Of a stretch of 64,000 nucleotides of DNA, positions 46,503 through 55,617 are shown in pieces; within the stretch, counting starts at the first letter, position 1; the number at the start of each line of letters is the position of its first letter. Source of the stretch: Actinomycetes bacterium (GTDB lineage: Bacteria; Actinomycetota; Actinomycetes; Nanopelagicales; Nanopelagicaceae). The notes below the pieces were generated by a model, which was given only the letters and a program-made list of their open reading frames with translations, was not told where the DNA came from and ran no database searches. The position numbers were made by a program, and so were the translations under genes. Location: the NCBI GenBank assembly GCA_947383695.1, contig OX376642.1, positions 1,240,001-1,304,000 of the forward strand, read 5' to 3'.

Positions 46503-47428
46503 TTCAATAACTCCGCTGTTCTCATGATCCGATTCTTCCACCATTCGAACCGTTCTGCTGACACATCAAGACCATCTAACGCTGGTTCAAACTCGGTAAT
46601 TTGGATCATTCCGTCAACAATTGGCAAATGGGCTACATCGTGTGTCAAAAGTGAGCCTGTTCCCAGTCCGCAATCAAAGTTCAGCTCTTGAAAAGATGCA
46701 GCAAGGGTAAGTCCGTAATTAATACCGACAGCACTTTCAAGTGCACTTGATACAACAATCGGAAGTTTGTGATGCTCGGCTAGAGCATGTGCCCGCTTAA
46801 TTCCACCAAGTGGCTGTACTTTAAGCATTAAATAATCAACTGCACCGGTTAGATCAATATCAAATGGATCAATAGCTTTGCGCAAAATCTCATCTCCGAC
46901 AATTTTCACAGACGTTCTGCTCTTTAGTTCACGCAACTCTTCAATGGTTGCACAAGGCTGTTCGACATATTCAATCTCGCCAACTGAACTTAAAAACTCT
47001 TCTGCTTGTTCAACACTCCAAAGACCATTGACATCAATTCTGATCTTTGCGTGAGGTTGTAACTCGCGAATGGTATTTACTCGCGCTAAATCTGCAGCAA
47101 GGTCAATTCCAACCTTTACCTTGAAGGTTTTAACGCCCGGAAATGAATCAACAATTTTCTTTAATTGTGTCGTGTCATTAAGCGCCGGGATAGTTCCATT
47201 GACCGCAACCGATGTGCGAAATAGCTGCGGTCTAGGTGTTGTTGCAGCCTCGATGGCACTAGCCAGCCAATGTGATGCTTCTTCATCCCCGTACTCCACA
47301 AATGGAGAGAACTCCCCCCATCCATATTGGCCTTTAAACAATGCCACTTCACGAAGATTTATGCCACGAAAATTAGTTTTGGTGGGCAGCGCAATTACGC
47401 GCAGAGTTTCGAGAAGTTGTTGATCCAT
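46499..47428 (-). CDS. menC: o-succinylbenzoate synthase
   Basis: A 309-residue enolase-superfamily enzyme that dehydrates SHCHC. The catalytic Lys lies in KTFKVKVG, and the metal ligands are the Asp of RIDVNGLW, the Glu of EYVEQPC and the Asp of KIVGDE; the second Lys is in DYLMLKVQPLGG. GTGA-coupled to menD and three bases after menB. Confidence 0.93.
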   Translation of the reverse strand: MDQQLLETLRVIALPTKTNFRGINLREVALFKGQYGWGEFSPFVEYGDEEASHWLASAIEAATTPRPQLFRTSVAVNGTIPALNDTTQLKKIVDSFPGVKTFKVKVGIDLAADLARVNTIRELQPHAKIRIDVNGLWSVEQAEEFLSSVGEIEYVEQPCATIEELRELKSRTSVKIVGDEILRKAIDPFDIDLTGAVDYLMLKVQPLGGIKRAHALAEHHKLPIVVSSALESAVGINYGLTLAASFQELNFDCGLGTGSLLTHDVAHLPIVDGMIQITEFEPALDGLDVSAERFEWWKNRIMRTAELLK

Positions 47429-47431
47429 AAA

Positions 47432-48310
47432 TTATGGGCGCTTAGGGAATTTTCCAAAATCAGGCTTGCGCTTTTGTTGGTATGCATCGCGACCTTCTTG
47501 ACCTTCTTCAGTCATGTAAAACAGAAGTGTTGCATCGCCCGCAAGTTGTTGCACGCCAGCTAATCCATCAGTTGCTGCATTAAGGCTTGCCTTGAGCAAG
47601 CGCAACGCCATCGGTGAGTTACGAAGCATTTCGCGGCACCAAGAAACAGTTTCTGCTTCAAGTTCTGCAAGTGGGACAACGGTGTTCACCAATCCCATAT
47701 CTAAAGCTTCTTGTGCGTTGTACTCACGTGTCATAAACCAAATCTCACGTGCTTTCTTCTGTCCAACATGTGCAGCTAGCAAACCTGCGCCGTAGCCACC
47801 ATCAAATGAACCAACCATTGGACCTGTCTGACCAAACTTTGCATTGTCAGCTGCAATCGTTAAATCGCACACAACATGAAGAACATGTCCTCCACCGATT
47901 GCCCAACCAGCAACCATTGCAACGATTGGCTTAGGTGTACGACGGATTTGAACCTGAAGATCTAAAACATTGAGACGACCGATTCCTTTTTTCGCTAACT
48001 TATCTTCGCCCAAATAACCATCATCACCGCGAACACTGATGTCGCCGCCAGAACAAAAGGCTTCAGTACCTTCGCCTGTAAAGATGATGACGCCGACCTC
48101 TTCATTGTCACGTGCCAAGTTAAAGGCTTCGATTAACTCAATAATTGTTTGTGGACGGAAAGCGTTACGAACCTGTGGTCGATTAATAGTGATCTTGGCG
48201 ATTCCATCGCCCATTTGATATTTGATATCGATGAAATCTTCTCCACCAGGTGCGGTCACCCATTGTGGAATCTCACGGCTACCAAATTCGCGCTTGATCG
48301 GCTTGCTCAC
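47432..48310 (-). CDS. menB: 1,4-dihydroxy-2-naphthoyl-CoA synthase
   Basis: A 292-residue crotonase-fold enzyme. [31 protein letters not shown] and [19 protein letters not shown] match MenB, the last containing the Asp used in ring closure. GTG at 48310 has GGAGG four bases upstream. It heads the menB-menC-menD unit and is divergent from menE across about 41 bases, where TAGGCT/TAGCCT could serve as back-to-back -10 elements. Confidence 0.96.
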   Translation of the reverse strand: MSKPIKREFGSREIPQWVTAPGGEDFIDIKYQMGDGIAKITINRPQVRNAFRPQTIIELIEAFNLARDNEEVGVIIFTGEGTEAFCSGGDISVRGDDGYLGEDKLAKKGIGRLNVLDLQVQIRRTPKPIVAMVAGWAIGGGHVLHVVCDLTIAADNAKFGQTGPMVGSFDGGYGAGLLAAHVGQKKAREIWFMTREYNAQEALDMGLVNTVVPLAELEAETVSWCREMLRNSPMALRLLKASLNAATDGLAGVQQLAGDATLLFYMTEEGQEGRDAYQQKRKPDFGKFPKRP

Positions 48311-48351
48311 ATTTCCTCCATCGTCGTTGCTAGCGATAGCCTACGACGGCA

Positions 48352-49404
48352 ATGGATAACTCGTCACAACGAAAAATTCTGCGGGTCAGCCCTGCATGCG
48401 AACTTCCTCAATTAGCGAGGGACATCACAGCAGCTCTCGCAGGTAATGGACCCACCCTTGGATTTGGTGAGGTCATTTCAGAGTTTGCCCCAGCGCAGGC
48501 GGCGGTAGTTATTGGAACATCTGGAACAACAGGAACGCCTAAGGAAATATCTCTGTCATCCAACGCCCTGTTGTCATCTGCTCGTGCATCAAACACTTTT
48601 GTTGGAGCTAAATCTGGAGATACCTGGTCACTGCTTTTGCCGCTAACACATGTTGCAGCGGTGAATGTTTTTGTACGTGCATTTGAATTAGGAACTATTC
48701 CTGTAGATCTTCGTAATCACGTTGGCGAATACCCACGAGTTGATTTCACCGCAATTGTTCCAACCCAACTTTTTCGTGCTTTAAATGGTGATGATCACCT
48801 ACTAAAGCATTTGCAGGGTGCAAAGAGTGTGTTAGTTGGAGGCGCAGCCCTTTCTGTTGGTGTTCGTAATCAAGCAACAGCTGCAGGAATAAAGGTTGTT
48901 ACAACCTATGGAATGAGCGAAACATCTGGTGGTTGTGTTTACAACGGCGAAATTCTCGATGGCGTAGAGCTTGACGTTCGTGGCGGCTCTATCTTTATTC
49001 GCGGCAAGGTCCTGGCACTAAATCTCAATTTAAATGATGGCTGGTTTGAAACTAATGACTTAGGCGAAATCGTCGATGGCAAGGTTGTTGTAATTGGGCG
49101 ATCTGATGATGTGATTATCAGCGGTGGTGAGAACCTTTCTTTAAATACAATTGAAAGCATCCTGACTGAATTATTCCCAGCAATCCAGTGTGCAGCATTT
49201 TCTGTTGAAGACCCACAATGGGGGCAAAGTTTGCACATTGCAGTTGTTGGCGATGATGATCGTGACAGCATTGCAGCAGCACTTGAAAACAGAATCGGAA
49301 GCTTTGCAAAACCAAAGGGCATTCACTTCGTAGAGTCGCTACCATTGCTAGGTATTGGAAAAGTTGATCGAAAGAGATTGGCGCAAGGTATAACTCATGA
49401 ATAA
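48352..49404 (+). CDS. menE: o-succinylbenzoate-CoA ligase (short form)
   Basis: A 350-residue AMP-forming ligase. The P-loop IGTSGTTGTPKEISLS is near residue 53, TTYGMSETSGG near 183, TNDLGEIVDG near 225 and the C-terminal Lys in GIGKVDRKRL. It lacks about the first 100 residues of typical MenE, a reduction seen in actinobacteria. It activates o-succinylbenzoate for MenB. It overlaps menA by eight bases. Confidence 0.92.
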   Translation: MDNSSQRKILRVSPACELPQLARDITAALAGNGPTLGFGEVISEFAPAQAAVVIGTSGTTGTPKEISLSSNALLSSARASNTFVGAKSGDTWSLLLPLTHVAAVNVFVRAFELGTIPVDLRNHVGEYPRVDFTAIVPTQLFRALNGDDHLLKHLQGAKSVLVGGAALSVGVRNQATAAGIKVVTTYGMSETSGGCVYNGEILDGVELDVRGGSIFIRGKVLALNLNLNDGWFETNDLGEIVDGKVVVIGRSDDVIISGGENLSLNTIESILTELFPAIQCAAFSVEDPQWGQSLHIAVVGDDDRDSIAAALENRIGSFAKPKGIHFVESLPLLGIGKVDRKRLAQGITHE

Positions 49405-50245
49405 GTGGATACTCGGCGCCCGTCCGCGCACTCTTCCGGCAGCAATTGCACCAGTTGTTGTAGCTACCGCTTTAGTTGGTTCTGATTTCAATTGGTTCCG
49501 TGCAGCCCTTGCATTAAAGGTCGCTGTCTGGCTTCAAATTGGAGTGAACTTTGCCAATGATTACAGCGATGGCGTTAAGGGCACCGATGCAGATCGAGTG
49601 GGTCCTACCCGCTTAGTTGCAAGTGGAATGGCCACCGCTTCAGCGGTTAAAACCGCCGCCATTGTTTCCTTTGCGATCGCAAGCATCGCTGGTGCCTGGC
49701 TCGCACTCTTAACATCACCATGGTTAATCCTTATTGGAGTTATTTCAATCGCAGCAGCATGGGGATATACCGGTGGAAAGAATCCTTATGGTTACAAAGG
49801 TCTTGGAGAGTTATCTGTATTTCTCTTCTTCGGTGTTGTTGCAACTATGGGTACTTACTACGCACAGACTGAGAAAATTACCCTGCTAAGTTTTATTGTT
49901 TCAATTCCGATGGGCGCTCTTTCTTGCGCAATCCTGGCAATTAACAATTTACGAGATAGACCAAAAGATGCCTTGGTTGGAAAGTTAACTGTTGCGGTTC
50001 GCATCGGAGATCGCAACGCTCGATTGATGTATGCAGCGCTCTTGGCTCTTGCTCACCTTGCAGCAATTGCCACATTGATTCCAACAGCGCTACTTACAGT
50101 CCTTGCACTGCCAATGAGTATCGCGCTTTCAAGGCAAGTTTTAAGTGGTATTTCAGGTAAGGAGCTAATTCCAGTTCTAGGTAGAACTGGAAAGTTGCAG
50201 ATGGTTTTTTCTATATTGCTAGCTATTGGGTTAGGGATACACTAA
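49397..50245 (+). CDS. menA: 1,4-dihydroxy-2-naphthoate polyprenyltransferase
   Basis: A 282-residue UbiA-family membrane prenyltransferase. GARPRTLPAAIAPV at the N-terminus, the Asp-rich NFANDYSDGVKGTDADRVGP near residue 53 and NNLRDRPKDALVGKLT near 178 are diagnostic. It joins the polyprenyl chain to the naphthoate ring. The ATG lies in ATGA within the end of menE. Confidence 0.95.
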   Translation: MNKWILGARPRTLPAAIAPVVVATALVGSDFNWFRAALALKVAVWLQIGVNFANDYSDGVKGTDADRVGPTRLVASGMATASAVKTAAIVSFAIASIAGAWLALLTSPWLILIGVISIAAAWGYTGGKNPYGYKGLGELSVFLFFGVVATMGTYYAQTEKITLLSFIVSIPMGALSCAILAINNLRDRPKDALVGKLTVAVRIGDRNARLMYAALLALAHLAAIATLIPTALLTVLALPMSIALSRQVLSGISGKELIPVLGRTGKLQMVFSILLAIGLGIH

Positions 50246-50249
50246 GAAC

Positions 50250-50513
50250 ATGTCAAAGCTCATCCCATTAGTTCTGGTTTTTGGATTAACTATCTACGCA
50301 CTCATTGATTGTGCACGCACAGATGAGTCGCAGATCAAAAATCTTCCAAAGTGGGGATGGTTGTTGCTCATTATTATTTTGGGGCCACAAGCTGCTGCAA
50401 TCGGACCGATCGCTTACTTAATCGCTGGACGCAATAAGCGCAAAGGTGGAAGAGCGCCAAAGCGCCGCATCCTGCCACCTGATGATGATCCTGATTTCTT
50501 AGGCAAACTGTAA
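50250..50513 (+). CDS. small membrane protein, phospholipase D-nuclease N-terminal (PLDc_N) type
   Basis: An 87-residue protein with two membrane spans. TIYALIDCARTDESQIKNLP and KWGWLLLIIILGPQAAAIGP are the PLDc_N pattern, and the C-terminus is strongly basic. The function of stand-alone members is unknown. It lies four bases after menA and four bases before the end of convergent ccsB. Confidence 0.85.
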   Translation: MSKLIPLVLVFGLTIYALIDCARTDESQIKNLPKWGWLLLIIILGPQAAAIGPIAYLIAGRNKRKGGRAPKRRILPPDDDPDFLGKL

Positions 50514-50517
50514 AACT

Positions 50518-51408
50518 TTAAAGCCCTGAGTAGGTGTGCTTTCCAGTTCCCCAGATATTTACATAAATATAGTTAAACAAAAATGTGGAACCAGCGAAGA
50601 GGCATAACCATGCTGCTCGGCGACCACGCCATCCAATAGTTACGCGGGCGTGAAGATACGCCGCATATGCAACCCAGGTAATGAAGGCCCAGGTCTCTTT
50701 TGGATCCCAACCCCAGTAACGACCCCAGGCACTTTCGGCCCAAATCGCACCTGCGATAACTGAAAATGTCCACAATGGAAATACAAAGGCAACAAGTCGA
50801 TATGACAATTGATCAAGTGACTCTAAATCTGGCAAACGCTTTGCCCACTGTGTTCGTTCGCCCTTGCTCTCCATGCGATCTAAGTACAAGTAAGCAGCGG
50901 CAATAACATTTGAAAGCAAGAAGACTCCGCCAGAAATAATCGCTGTAGATACGTGAATCACAAGCCATTCAGACTTAAGTGCAGGAACTAATGGTGCACT
51001 TGGAACATACAACACAGTGATTGCTGTTCCAATTGTTAATAACACTGAGACTGAAACTAGAAGACCCAACCAACGAAGATCAAATTTACGAAGCGCTAGT
51101 AAATAGGCACCTGAAAATGCTAATGCTCCAGTAATAGAGAACTCATACATATTTCCCCATGGAACTCTTCCTGCAGAGATACCACGTGCAATAACTCCAG
51201 CGAAGAGTAGGAAGAAGCCTAGGATCATCATCGCCGTTGCAATTCGAGCAACCTTTTCAGTGCGCTTGTAATCTAAGGTTGAACTCTTGTCCGCTGGAAC
51301 CTTTACCGCCCAAGCGGTTTCAACGGCATGGGCTATAAATGAGATTGCATAGACAGCCATCGCTGAGTACACCAAGTAATTTGATGCATAAGCCCATGAA
51401 CGTGACAT
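50518..51408 (-). CDS. ccsB: cytochrome c biogenesis protein CcsB/CcsA (ResC)
   Basis: A 296-residue membrane haem-handling protein. The tryptophan-rich loop GRYWGWDPKETWAFITW near residue 225 is the WWD haem-binding signature, with flanking His residues (VIHVSTAII and YLHARVT). With ResB it exports and attaches haem to cytochrome c in System II. Last gene of the operon; equivalent to mycobacterial Rv0529. Confidence 0.94.
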   Translation of the reverse strand: MSRSWAYASNYLVYSAMAVYAISFIAHAVETAWAVKVPADKSSTLDYKRTEKVARIATAMMILGFFLLFAGVIARGISAGRVPWGNMYEFSITGALAFSGAYLLALRKFDLRWLGLLVSVSVLLTIGTAITVLYVPSAPLVPALKSEWLVIHVSTAIISGGVFLLSNVIAAAYLYLDRMESKGERTQWAKRLPDLESLDQLSYRLVAFVFPLWTFSVIAGAIWAESAWGRYWGWDPKETWAFITWVAYAAYLHARVTIGWRGRRAAWLCLFAGSTFLFNYIYVNIWGTGKHTYSGL

Positions 51409-52878
51409 CTATTTCTCTCCCTTTAACATCTTTACAAAACCTTGAATTTCAAGCTCGAGCCCTGGGGCTGCATTCTTAGCTAACCCTGCAACTTCTACAT
51501 CATCGCCCACACGAATCCAGATACGACGTCTGCGTGTAAACAATGAAGCGAGCAAGCCAAGGATCGCAACAATACCTCCAAGCAATGCAAGATGCTTTCC
51601 GGGATCTGCAACAAAGTTCAGGTTGACCCACTGAACATAACCTTCAAAAGTTATAGATCCACCCTCATAAACATAACTTTCACCGGGCTTTAACCCCTTT
51701 AAACCGATCTGCTTCATATCTGTTGTATCTATTCGATAAACAGATTGAGGAATTCCTGAGTCGAGACCTAAATCACCGCTCCAGACAGAAAGCAGTAACC
51801 GTGGGTTTAGCGCTTTAGGAAAAGCACTTGCTCCACCATTTGCACCATCACGAACATATGTAGGCAAGAAGGAACCCAAGAAACCAATTTGTGGATCAGC
51901 ATCTGGAACTTTGATTGCACCTATTGATCGAAGGTTTGCATCTTGTGGAAGAAAGGTCACTGGCCCTTGAAATGCGACATCGCCCTTTGAATCCCGAACT
52001 GTAACAACTGGCGCATATCCATTAGCTTGTAGATATACACGTGTAGTTCCAATAGTCATTGGACTATTAACTTTAATTGTTTTCTTCTCGATTGTGGTTG
52101 AACCATCTCGAAGTAATGAAACATCCAATGTGTAATCTTCAGGAGCGCTAGTTTCAACGTTGTATTGCGCAACAAACTTATCTACCGTCAACATAAATGA
52201 AGGGATGTTTGAATCTTTAAAGAGTTTTCCATAATTGAGGGTGTCATAACTTGTAGGTGTATTTACAAATCTCTCACCGACATTAACGATCGCTTCACCG
52301 CGCATACCAAAGAGAGAGCTGAAACTGATTCCTAGCAAAATTAAAATTAAAGCTAAGTGAAAAAAGAGGTTTCCTGTTTCACGAGTGAAGCCTTTTTCGG
52401 CCGAGATTGAACCGTCGACTTCTAGAACTCTAAATCGTTTTGCTTTAAACCACTTACGAGCAAGCTCTAACTCATCACCGTGCGCGCTCCATGACTGGTG
52501 ATGCTCTAAACGTGAGAGGTTCTTTGGTGTCGTTGGAGGCAGCGCACGCGCTGCTTTGAAATGTTCAAAGGTGCGAGGTAGAACGCAACCAATTAACGAG
52601 ATAAAGAGCAGAATGTAAATCGCACTAAACCAGGGCGAACCGTAGACATCAAATAAGTAGAAGCGATCCATCCAACGAGCTACATCTGGTGAATCCTTGA
52701 AATATTGGCTTACCTGAAGTGGGTTTTGAGTCCGCTGCGGAAATAAAGAGCCAGGGATAGCTGCAACGCCAACCATGAGCAACAGAATCAAAGCTGTTCG
52801 CATGCTGGTTAATTGCCTCCAGGCGTAACGAAGCAATCCGACGCTGTCGAGTTCTGGAATCTGTGTTTGCTGGCTCAT
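51409..52878 (-). CDS. resB: cytochrome c biogenesis protein ResB
   Basis: A 489-residue protein with three N-terminal spans, a large extracytoplasmic domain and a C-terminal span. GSLFPQRTQNPLQVSQYF near residue 45 and NLFFHLALILILLGISF near 170 are typical. It partners CcsB. The start overlaps the ccdA stop (TAATG). Confidence 0.93.
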   Translation of the reverse strand: MSQQTQIPELDSVGLLRYAWRQLTSMRTALILLLMVGVAAIPGSLFPQRTQNPLQVSQYFKDSPDVARWMDRFYLFDVYGSPWFSAIYILLFISLIGCVLPRTFEHFKAARALPPTTPKNLSRLEHHQSWSAHGDELELARKWFKAKRFRVLEVDGSISAEKGFTRETGNLFFHLALILILLGISFSSLFGMRGEAIVNVGERFVNTPTSYDTLNYGKLFKDSNIPSFMLTVDKFVAQYNVETSAPEDYTLDVSLLRDGSTTIEKKTIKVNSPMTIGTTRVYLQANGYAPVVTVRDSKGDVAFQGPVTFLPQDANLRSIGAIKVPDADPQIGFLGSFLPTYVRDGANGGASAFPKALNPRLLLSVWSGDLGLDSGIPQSVYRIDTTDMKQIGLKGLKPGESYVYEGGSITFEGYVQWVNLNFVADPGKHLALLGGIVAILGLLASLFTRRRRIWIRVGDDVEVAGLAKNAAPGLELEIQGFVKMLKGEK

Positions 52879-53603
52879 TAGATCACCGGAATGAAGTCAG
52901 AGATTAATGATCTAAGGGAGTTCATGATCTGACTCCAGAAACCCAATACTTGTAATACACCAATAGTGATTAAGAAAATTCCACCGATCTTAGAGACTAT
53001 GTCTCCACGACGATAAATGAATGAACGAAGCTTTGCAGATTTATCAAGTGACAATCCTGAAAGTATAAATGGCAATCCAAGACCTAGGCAGTAACCGAGG
53101 GAAAGGACTGCACCGCGCACCGCACTGGACTCTTGAAAGGCCAGGGTTTGAACTGCTGCAAGTGCCGGACCAATACATGGTGTCCATCCAATACCAAAGA
53201 GAATTCCTAACATCGGCGCTCCGAGTAATCCACCAGTTGTGCGCATCTTGGGGCGAATCGTTGGAGAGAAAGGAAAGCGACCATAAAAAATAAATCCAAG
53301 AAAAATTGTTAATACTCCCAGTATTCGAGAGATGATTTCCTCGTTAGCAGATAGCTGATTTCCTAATCCGCCAAACAAAGCACCGTATGAGATGAAAACT
53401 AAGCTAAAGCCAAGTACGAACAGTAAAGATCCCAGCAGTACCTTTCCGCGACTTACTGAAAATCCTGCAGCAAATGAAAGGTATCCCGGAACAAGAGGTA
53501 GAACACATGGTGAAAGAAATGAGATAACACCTGCGATAAAAGCAAATGGAAAAGCTGTGACTAGAAAGCCGGAAAAGATCTGTTCTACAAAGAAATCTCT
53601 CAT
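52878..53603 (-). CDS. ccdA: cytochrome c biogenesis protein CcdA
   Basis: A 241-residue six-span thiol transporter. The two redox Cys lie in LSPCVLPLVPGYLSF near residue 30 and GIGWTPCIGPALA near 140. It moves reducing power across the membrane to the thioredoxin-like protein encoded just upstream. ATGA-coupled to that gene. Confidence 0.95.
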   Translation of the reverse strand: MRDFFVEQIFSGFLVTAFPFAFIAGVISFLSPCVLPLVPGYLSFAAGFSVSRGKVLLGSLLFVLGFSLVFISYGALFGGLGNQLSANEEIISRILGVLTIFLGFIFYGRFPFSPTIRPKMRTTGGLLGAPMLGILFGIGWTPCIGPALAAVQTLAFQESSAVRGAVLSLGYCLGLGLPFILSGLSLDKSAKLRSFIYRRGDIVSKIGGIFLITIGVLQVLGFWSQIMNSLRSLISDFIPVI

Positions 53604-54136
53604 TCTGCCGATACCTTTTCGATCATTTCAGACAGTGAGGCAACGGTGACGGCACCGGAAATTCGTGCGGCTACGCGCCCTGTTTTATCCAAAATAACGG
53701 TTGTAGGGATTGCGTTTGCGGGTAATGAGCCTTTAAAACCAATAAGAATCGAGTCATCTATAACTGTTGGGTAAGGGATCTTAAATCTACGTTCAAAGGC
53801 TTCGGCATTTGCTGGATTATCACGGGTCAAAATTCCAATGAAGGCAACATCGGTGTACTTGTTTGCCAATGCAACCAAGGTTGGTGCCTCAGCACGACAT
53901 GGTGAACACCACGAAGCCCAGACATTAACTACTGCTACTCGATCCTTTTGATATGTGTAATTGGATCCTGACAAAGTCATTCCGGTAATTGCTGGTGCAA
54001 TCTTGCGATCTGAAACTTTGATGTAGGTGGTTGATCCATCACCAGATACAAAACTTTCTTCAGCACTTGAACTTCCCCCACCACCGCATGCAGTCAATAC
54101 AAATGCAAGTGCAACTAAAGCGGTGAGTTTTTTCAT
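53600..54136 (-). CDS. resA: ResA/TlpA-type thiol-disulfide lipoprotein
   Basis: A 178-residue thioredoxin-fold lipoprotein. The lipobox LTACGGGG places Cys17 as the anchor, and the active site WASWCSPCRAEAP is near residue 73. It keeps the haem-binding Cys of apocytochrome c reduced, fed by CcdA. The start overlaps the previous stop (TAATG). Equivalent to mycobacterial Rv0526. Confidence 0.94.
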   Translation of the reverse strand: MKKLTALVALAFVLTACGGGGSSSAEESFVSGDGSTTYIKVSDRKIAPAITGMTLSGSNYTYQKDRVAVVNVWASWCSPCRAEAPTLVALANKYTDVAFIGILTRDNPANAEAFERRFKIPYPTVIDDSILIGFKGSLPANAIPTTVILDKTGRVAARISGAVTVASLSEMIEKVSAE

Positions 54137-54759
54137 TACTTCTTCTCTGGCAGCAAGTGACGTGCGGGTTCGGAGTAAGTGAGTCCAGAAATCATTCCCT
54201 CGTCATCAAAGTGAATACTCGTCACCGATGCCAAGGAGCATTCGCGCTTTCGAGGATCATGGAGCATTGATCGGTTTTCGATCGCACTTCTTAAGATCCA
54301 AATTGGTAATTGATGCGAAACACATATTGCATCTTTTCCATTAGCTGCTTTGTTAGCTGCAAAGACAGCTGCGAGCATTCGGGTGATTTGTTCTTCGTAA
54401 GGCTCGCCCCATGATGGCTTCCATGGATTCCATAAGTGCTTCCATGCTGCTGGGTGGCGTAAAACCCCATCGCCAACGCCAAATGGTTTTCCTTCAAAAA
54501 TATTTGCCGCTTCAATCAGTCGTTCATCTGTAGTTATTGAAATGTTGTGAGCAGCAGCGATTGGTGCTGCGGTTTCTTGAGCGCGCTGCAGGGGTGAGAC
54601 ATGAAGAGCTCCGAGATCTAAGGATTTAGACCATTCGCCAATTGTTCTCGCCATTTCTTGTCCACGGTCAGACAATCTCCAGCCAGGCTGGCGTCCATAC
54701 AAAATCTTCTCAGGATTATGTACTTCTCCATGGCGCACTACATGCACTGTTGAACTCAT
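54136..54759 (-). CDS. histidine phosphatase family protein (phosphoglycerate mutase-like)
   Basis: A 207-residue histidine phosphatase. VRHGEVHNPE holds the phosphorylated His, and VSHQLPIW the second catalytic His. The substrate is unknown. It leads the cytochrome c maturation operon, as Rv0525 does in Mycobacterium. I place the start at ATG 54759, six bases after TATGCT on the minus strand, which indicates a leaderless message; the ATG at 54816 is upstream of that promoter. Confidence 0.9.
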   Translation of the reverse strand: MSSTVHVVRHGEVHNPEKILYGRQPGWRLSDRGQEMARTIGEWSKSLDLGALHVSPLQRAQETAAPIAAAHNISITTDERLIEAANIFEGKPFGVGDGVLRHPAAWKHLWNPWKPSWGEPYEEQITRMLAAVFAANKAANGKDAICVSHQLPIWILRSAIENRSMLHDPRKRECSLASVTSIHFDDEGMISGLTYSEPARHLLPEKK

Positions 54760-54765
54760 TGGGAA

Positions 54766-54771
54766 AGCATA
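54766..54771 (-). promoter_or_regulatory. -10 of a likely leaderless promoter (cytochrome c maturation operon)
   Basis: Leftwards, TATGCT is followed by six bases and the ATG at 54759. No Shine-Dalgarno sequence precedes that ATG. Confidence 0.5.
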
Positions 54772-54797
54772 AAGCGTCTGTAATGCTCTTCTATCGC

Positions 54798-54803
54798 TAG
54801 GGT
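54798..54803 (+). promoter_or_regulatory. -10 of a likely leaderless promoter (HAD phosphatase)
   Basis: TAGGGT is followed by six bases and the ATG at 54810. It is divergent from the similar element at 54766-54771, with 26 bases between the two hexamers. Confidence 0.5.
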
Positions 54804-54809
54804 AGTGAC

Positions 54810-55577
54810 ATGGCACTCACAAGCAAACGGGCTGCCTTCTTCGATGTAGATAACACGCTTATCCGCGGTTCAGTAATTTACTTCCTGGGCCGAGGTATGT
54901 ATCAGCGTGGTTACTTCACCAAGAAGGATATTTCACGGTTTGTCTTAGCCAACCTGAGATTTCGCTTAACGGGTAAGGAAAACAAAGAAGAGATCCAAAG
55001 ATTTCAAGATGCTGCTACAGACTTTATTGGTGGGCATAATGTCAAAGATATCGAAGCGATTGCTCAAGAGATTTACGACGAATACGTTTCGCCCGCAATG
55101 TGGCAAGGAACAATTGATATTGCGCAAGCATTAGTTGCCGAAGGCGTCGAAGTGTATTTAGTTACCGCCGCACCAGAAGATATGGCCGTTGTAATTGCAA
55201 ATCGATTGGGATTAACAGGCGCGCTAGGAAGTAAAGCTGAAATCAAAGATGGAACATACACAGGTCGAATGAATGGACCTTTGTTGCATGGAAAAGAAAA
55301 AGCGATCGCAGTAACAGAGCTGGCTGGTGAAAAAGGTTTTGACCTTAGTCAATGTTTAGCATTTTCCGATAGCAACAATGATTTACCGCTGTTGCAATGT
55401 GTTGGTCATCCATCGGCAATTAATCCCGATGCACTATTAGGTTTGCGAGCGATGGCTGAAGGTTGGCCAATTCATGATTTTAGAAAAGCTCGCTTCATCG
55501 GCAAGGCAATCTCCCCCATCGTTGTTCGCCTCGCCGCTCTAGGAACCTGGCTGACCCCGCGTAAACGAAGAGGCTGA
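54810..55577 (+). CDS. HAD-superfamily IB phosphatase (SerB-like)
   Basis: A 255-residue HAD hydrolase. Motif I FFDVDNTLIRGS (residues 10-21), motif II VYLVTAAPEDMA near 115 and motif III CLAFSDSNNDLPLL near 187 are intact. It resembles the SerB/phosphoserine-phosphatase-like group, but the substrate is not evident. The C-terminus is basic and may be membrane-associated (VVRLAALGTWLTPRKRR). Confidence 0.9.
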   Translation: MALTSKRAAFFDVDNTLIRGSVIYFLGRGMYQRGYFTKKDISRFVLANLRFRLTGKENKEEIQRFQDAATDFIGGHNVKDIEAIAQEIYDEYVSPAMWQGTIDIAQALVAEGVEVYLVTAAPEDMAVVIANRLGLTGALGSKAEIKDGTYTGRMNGPLLHGKEKAIAVTELAGEKGFDLSQCLAFSDSNNDLPLLQCVGHPSAINPDALLGLRAMAEGWPIHDFRKARFIGKAISPIVVRLAALGTWLTPRKRRG

Positions 55578-55617
55578 TTAACAAGAAGTTCCGATATGCC
55601 AGTAATGTAGGCAAGTT

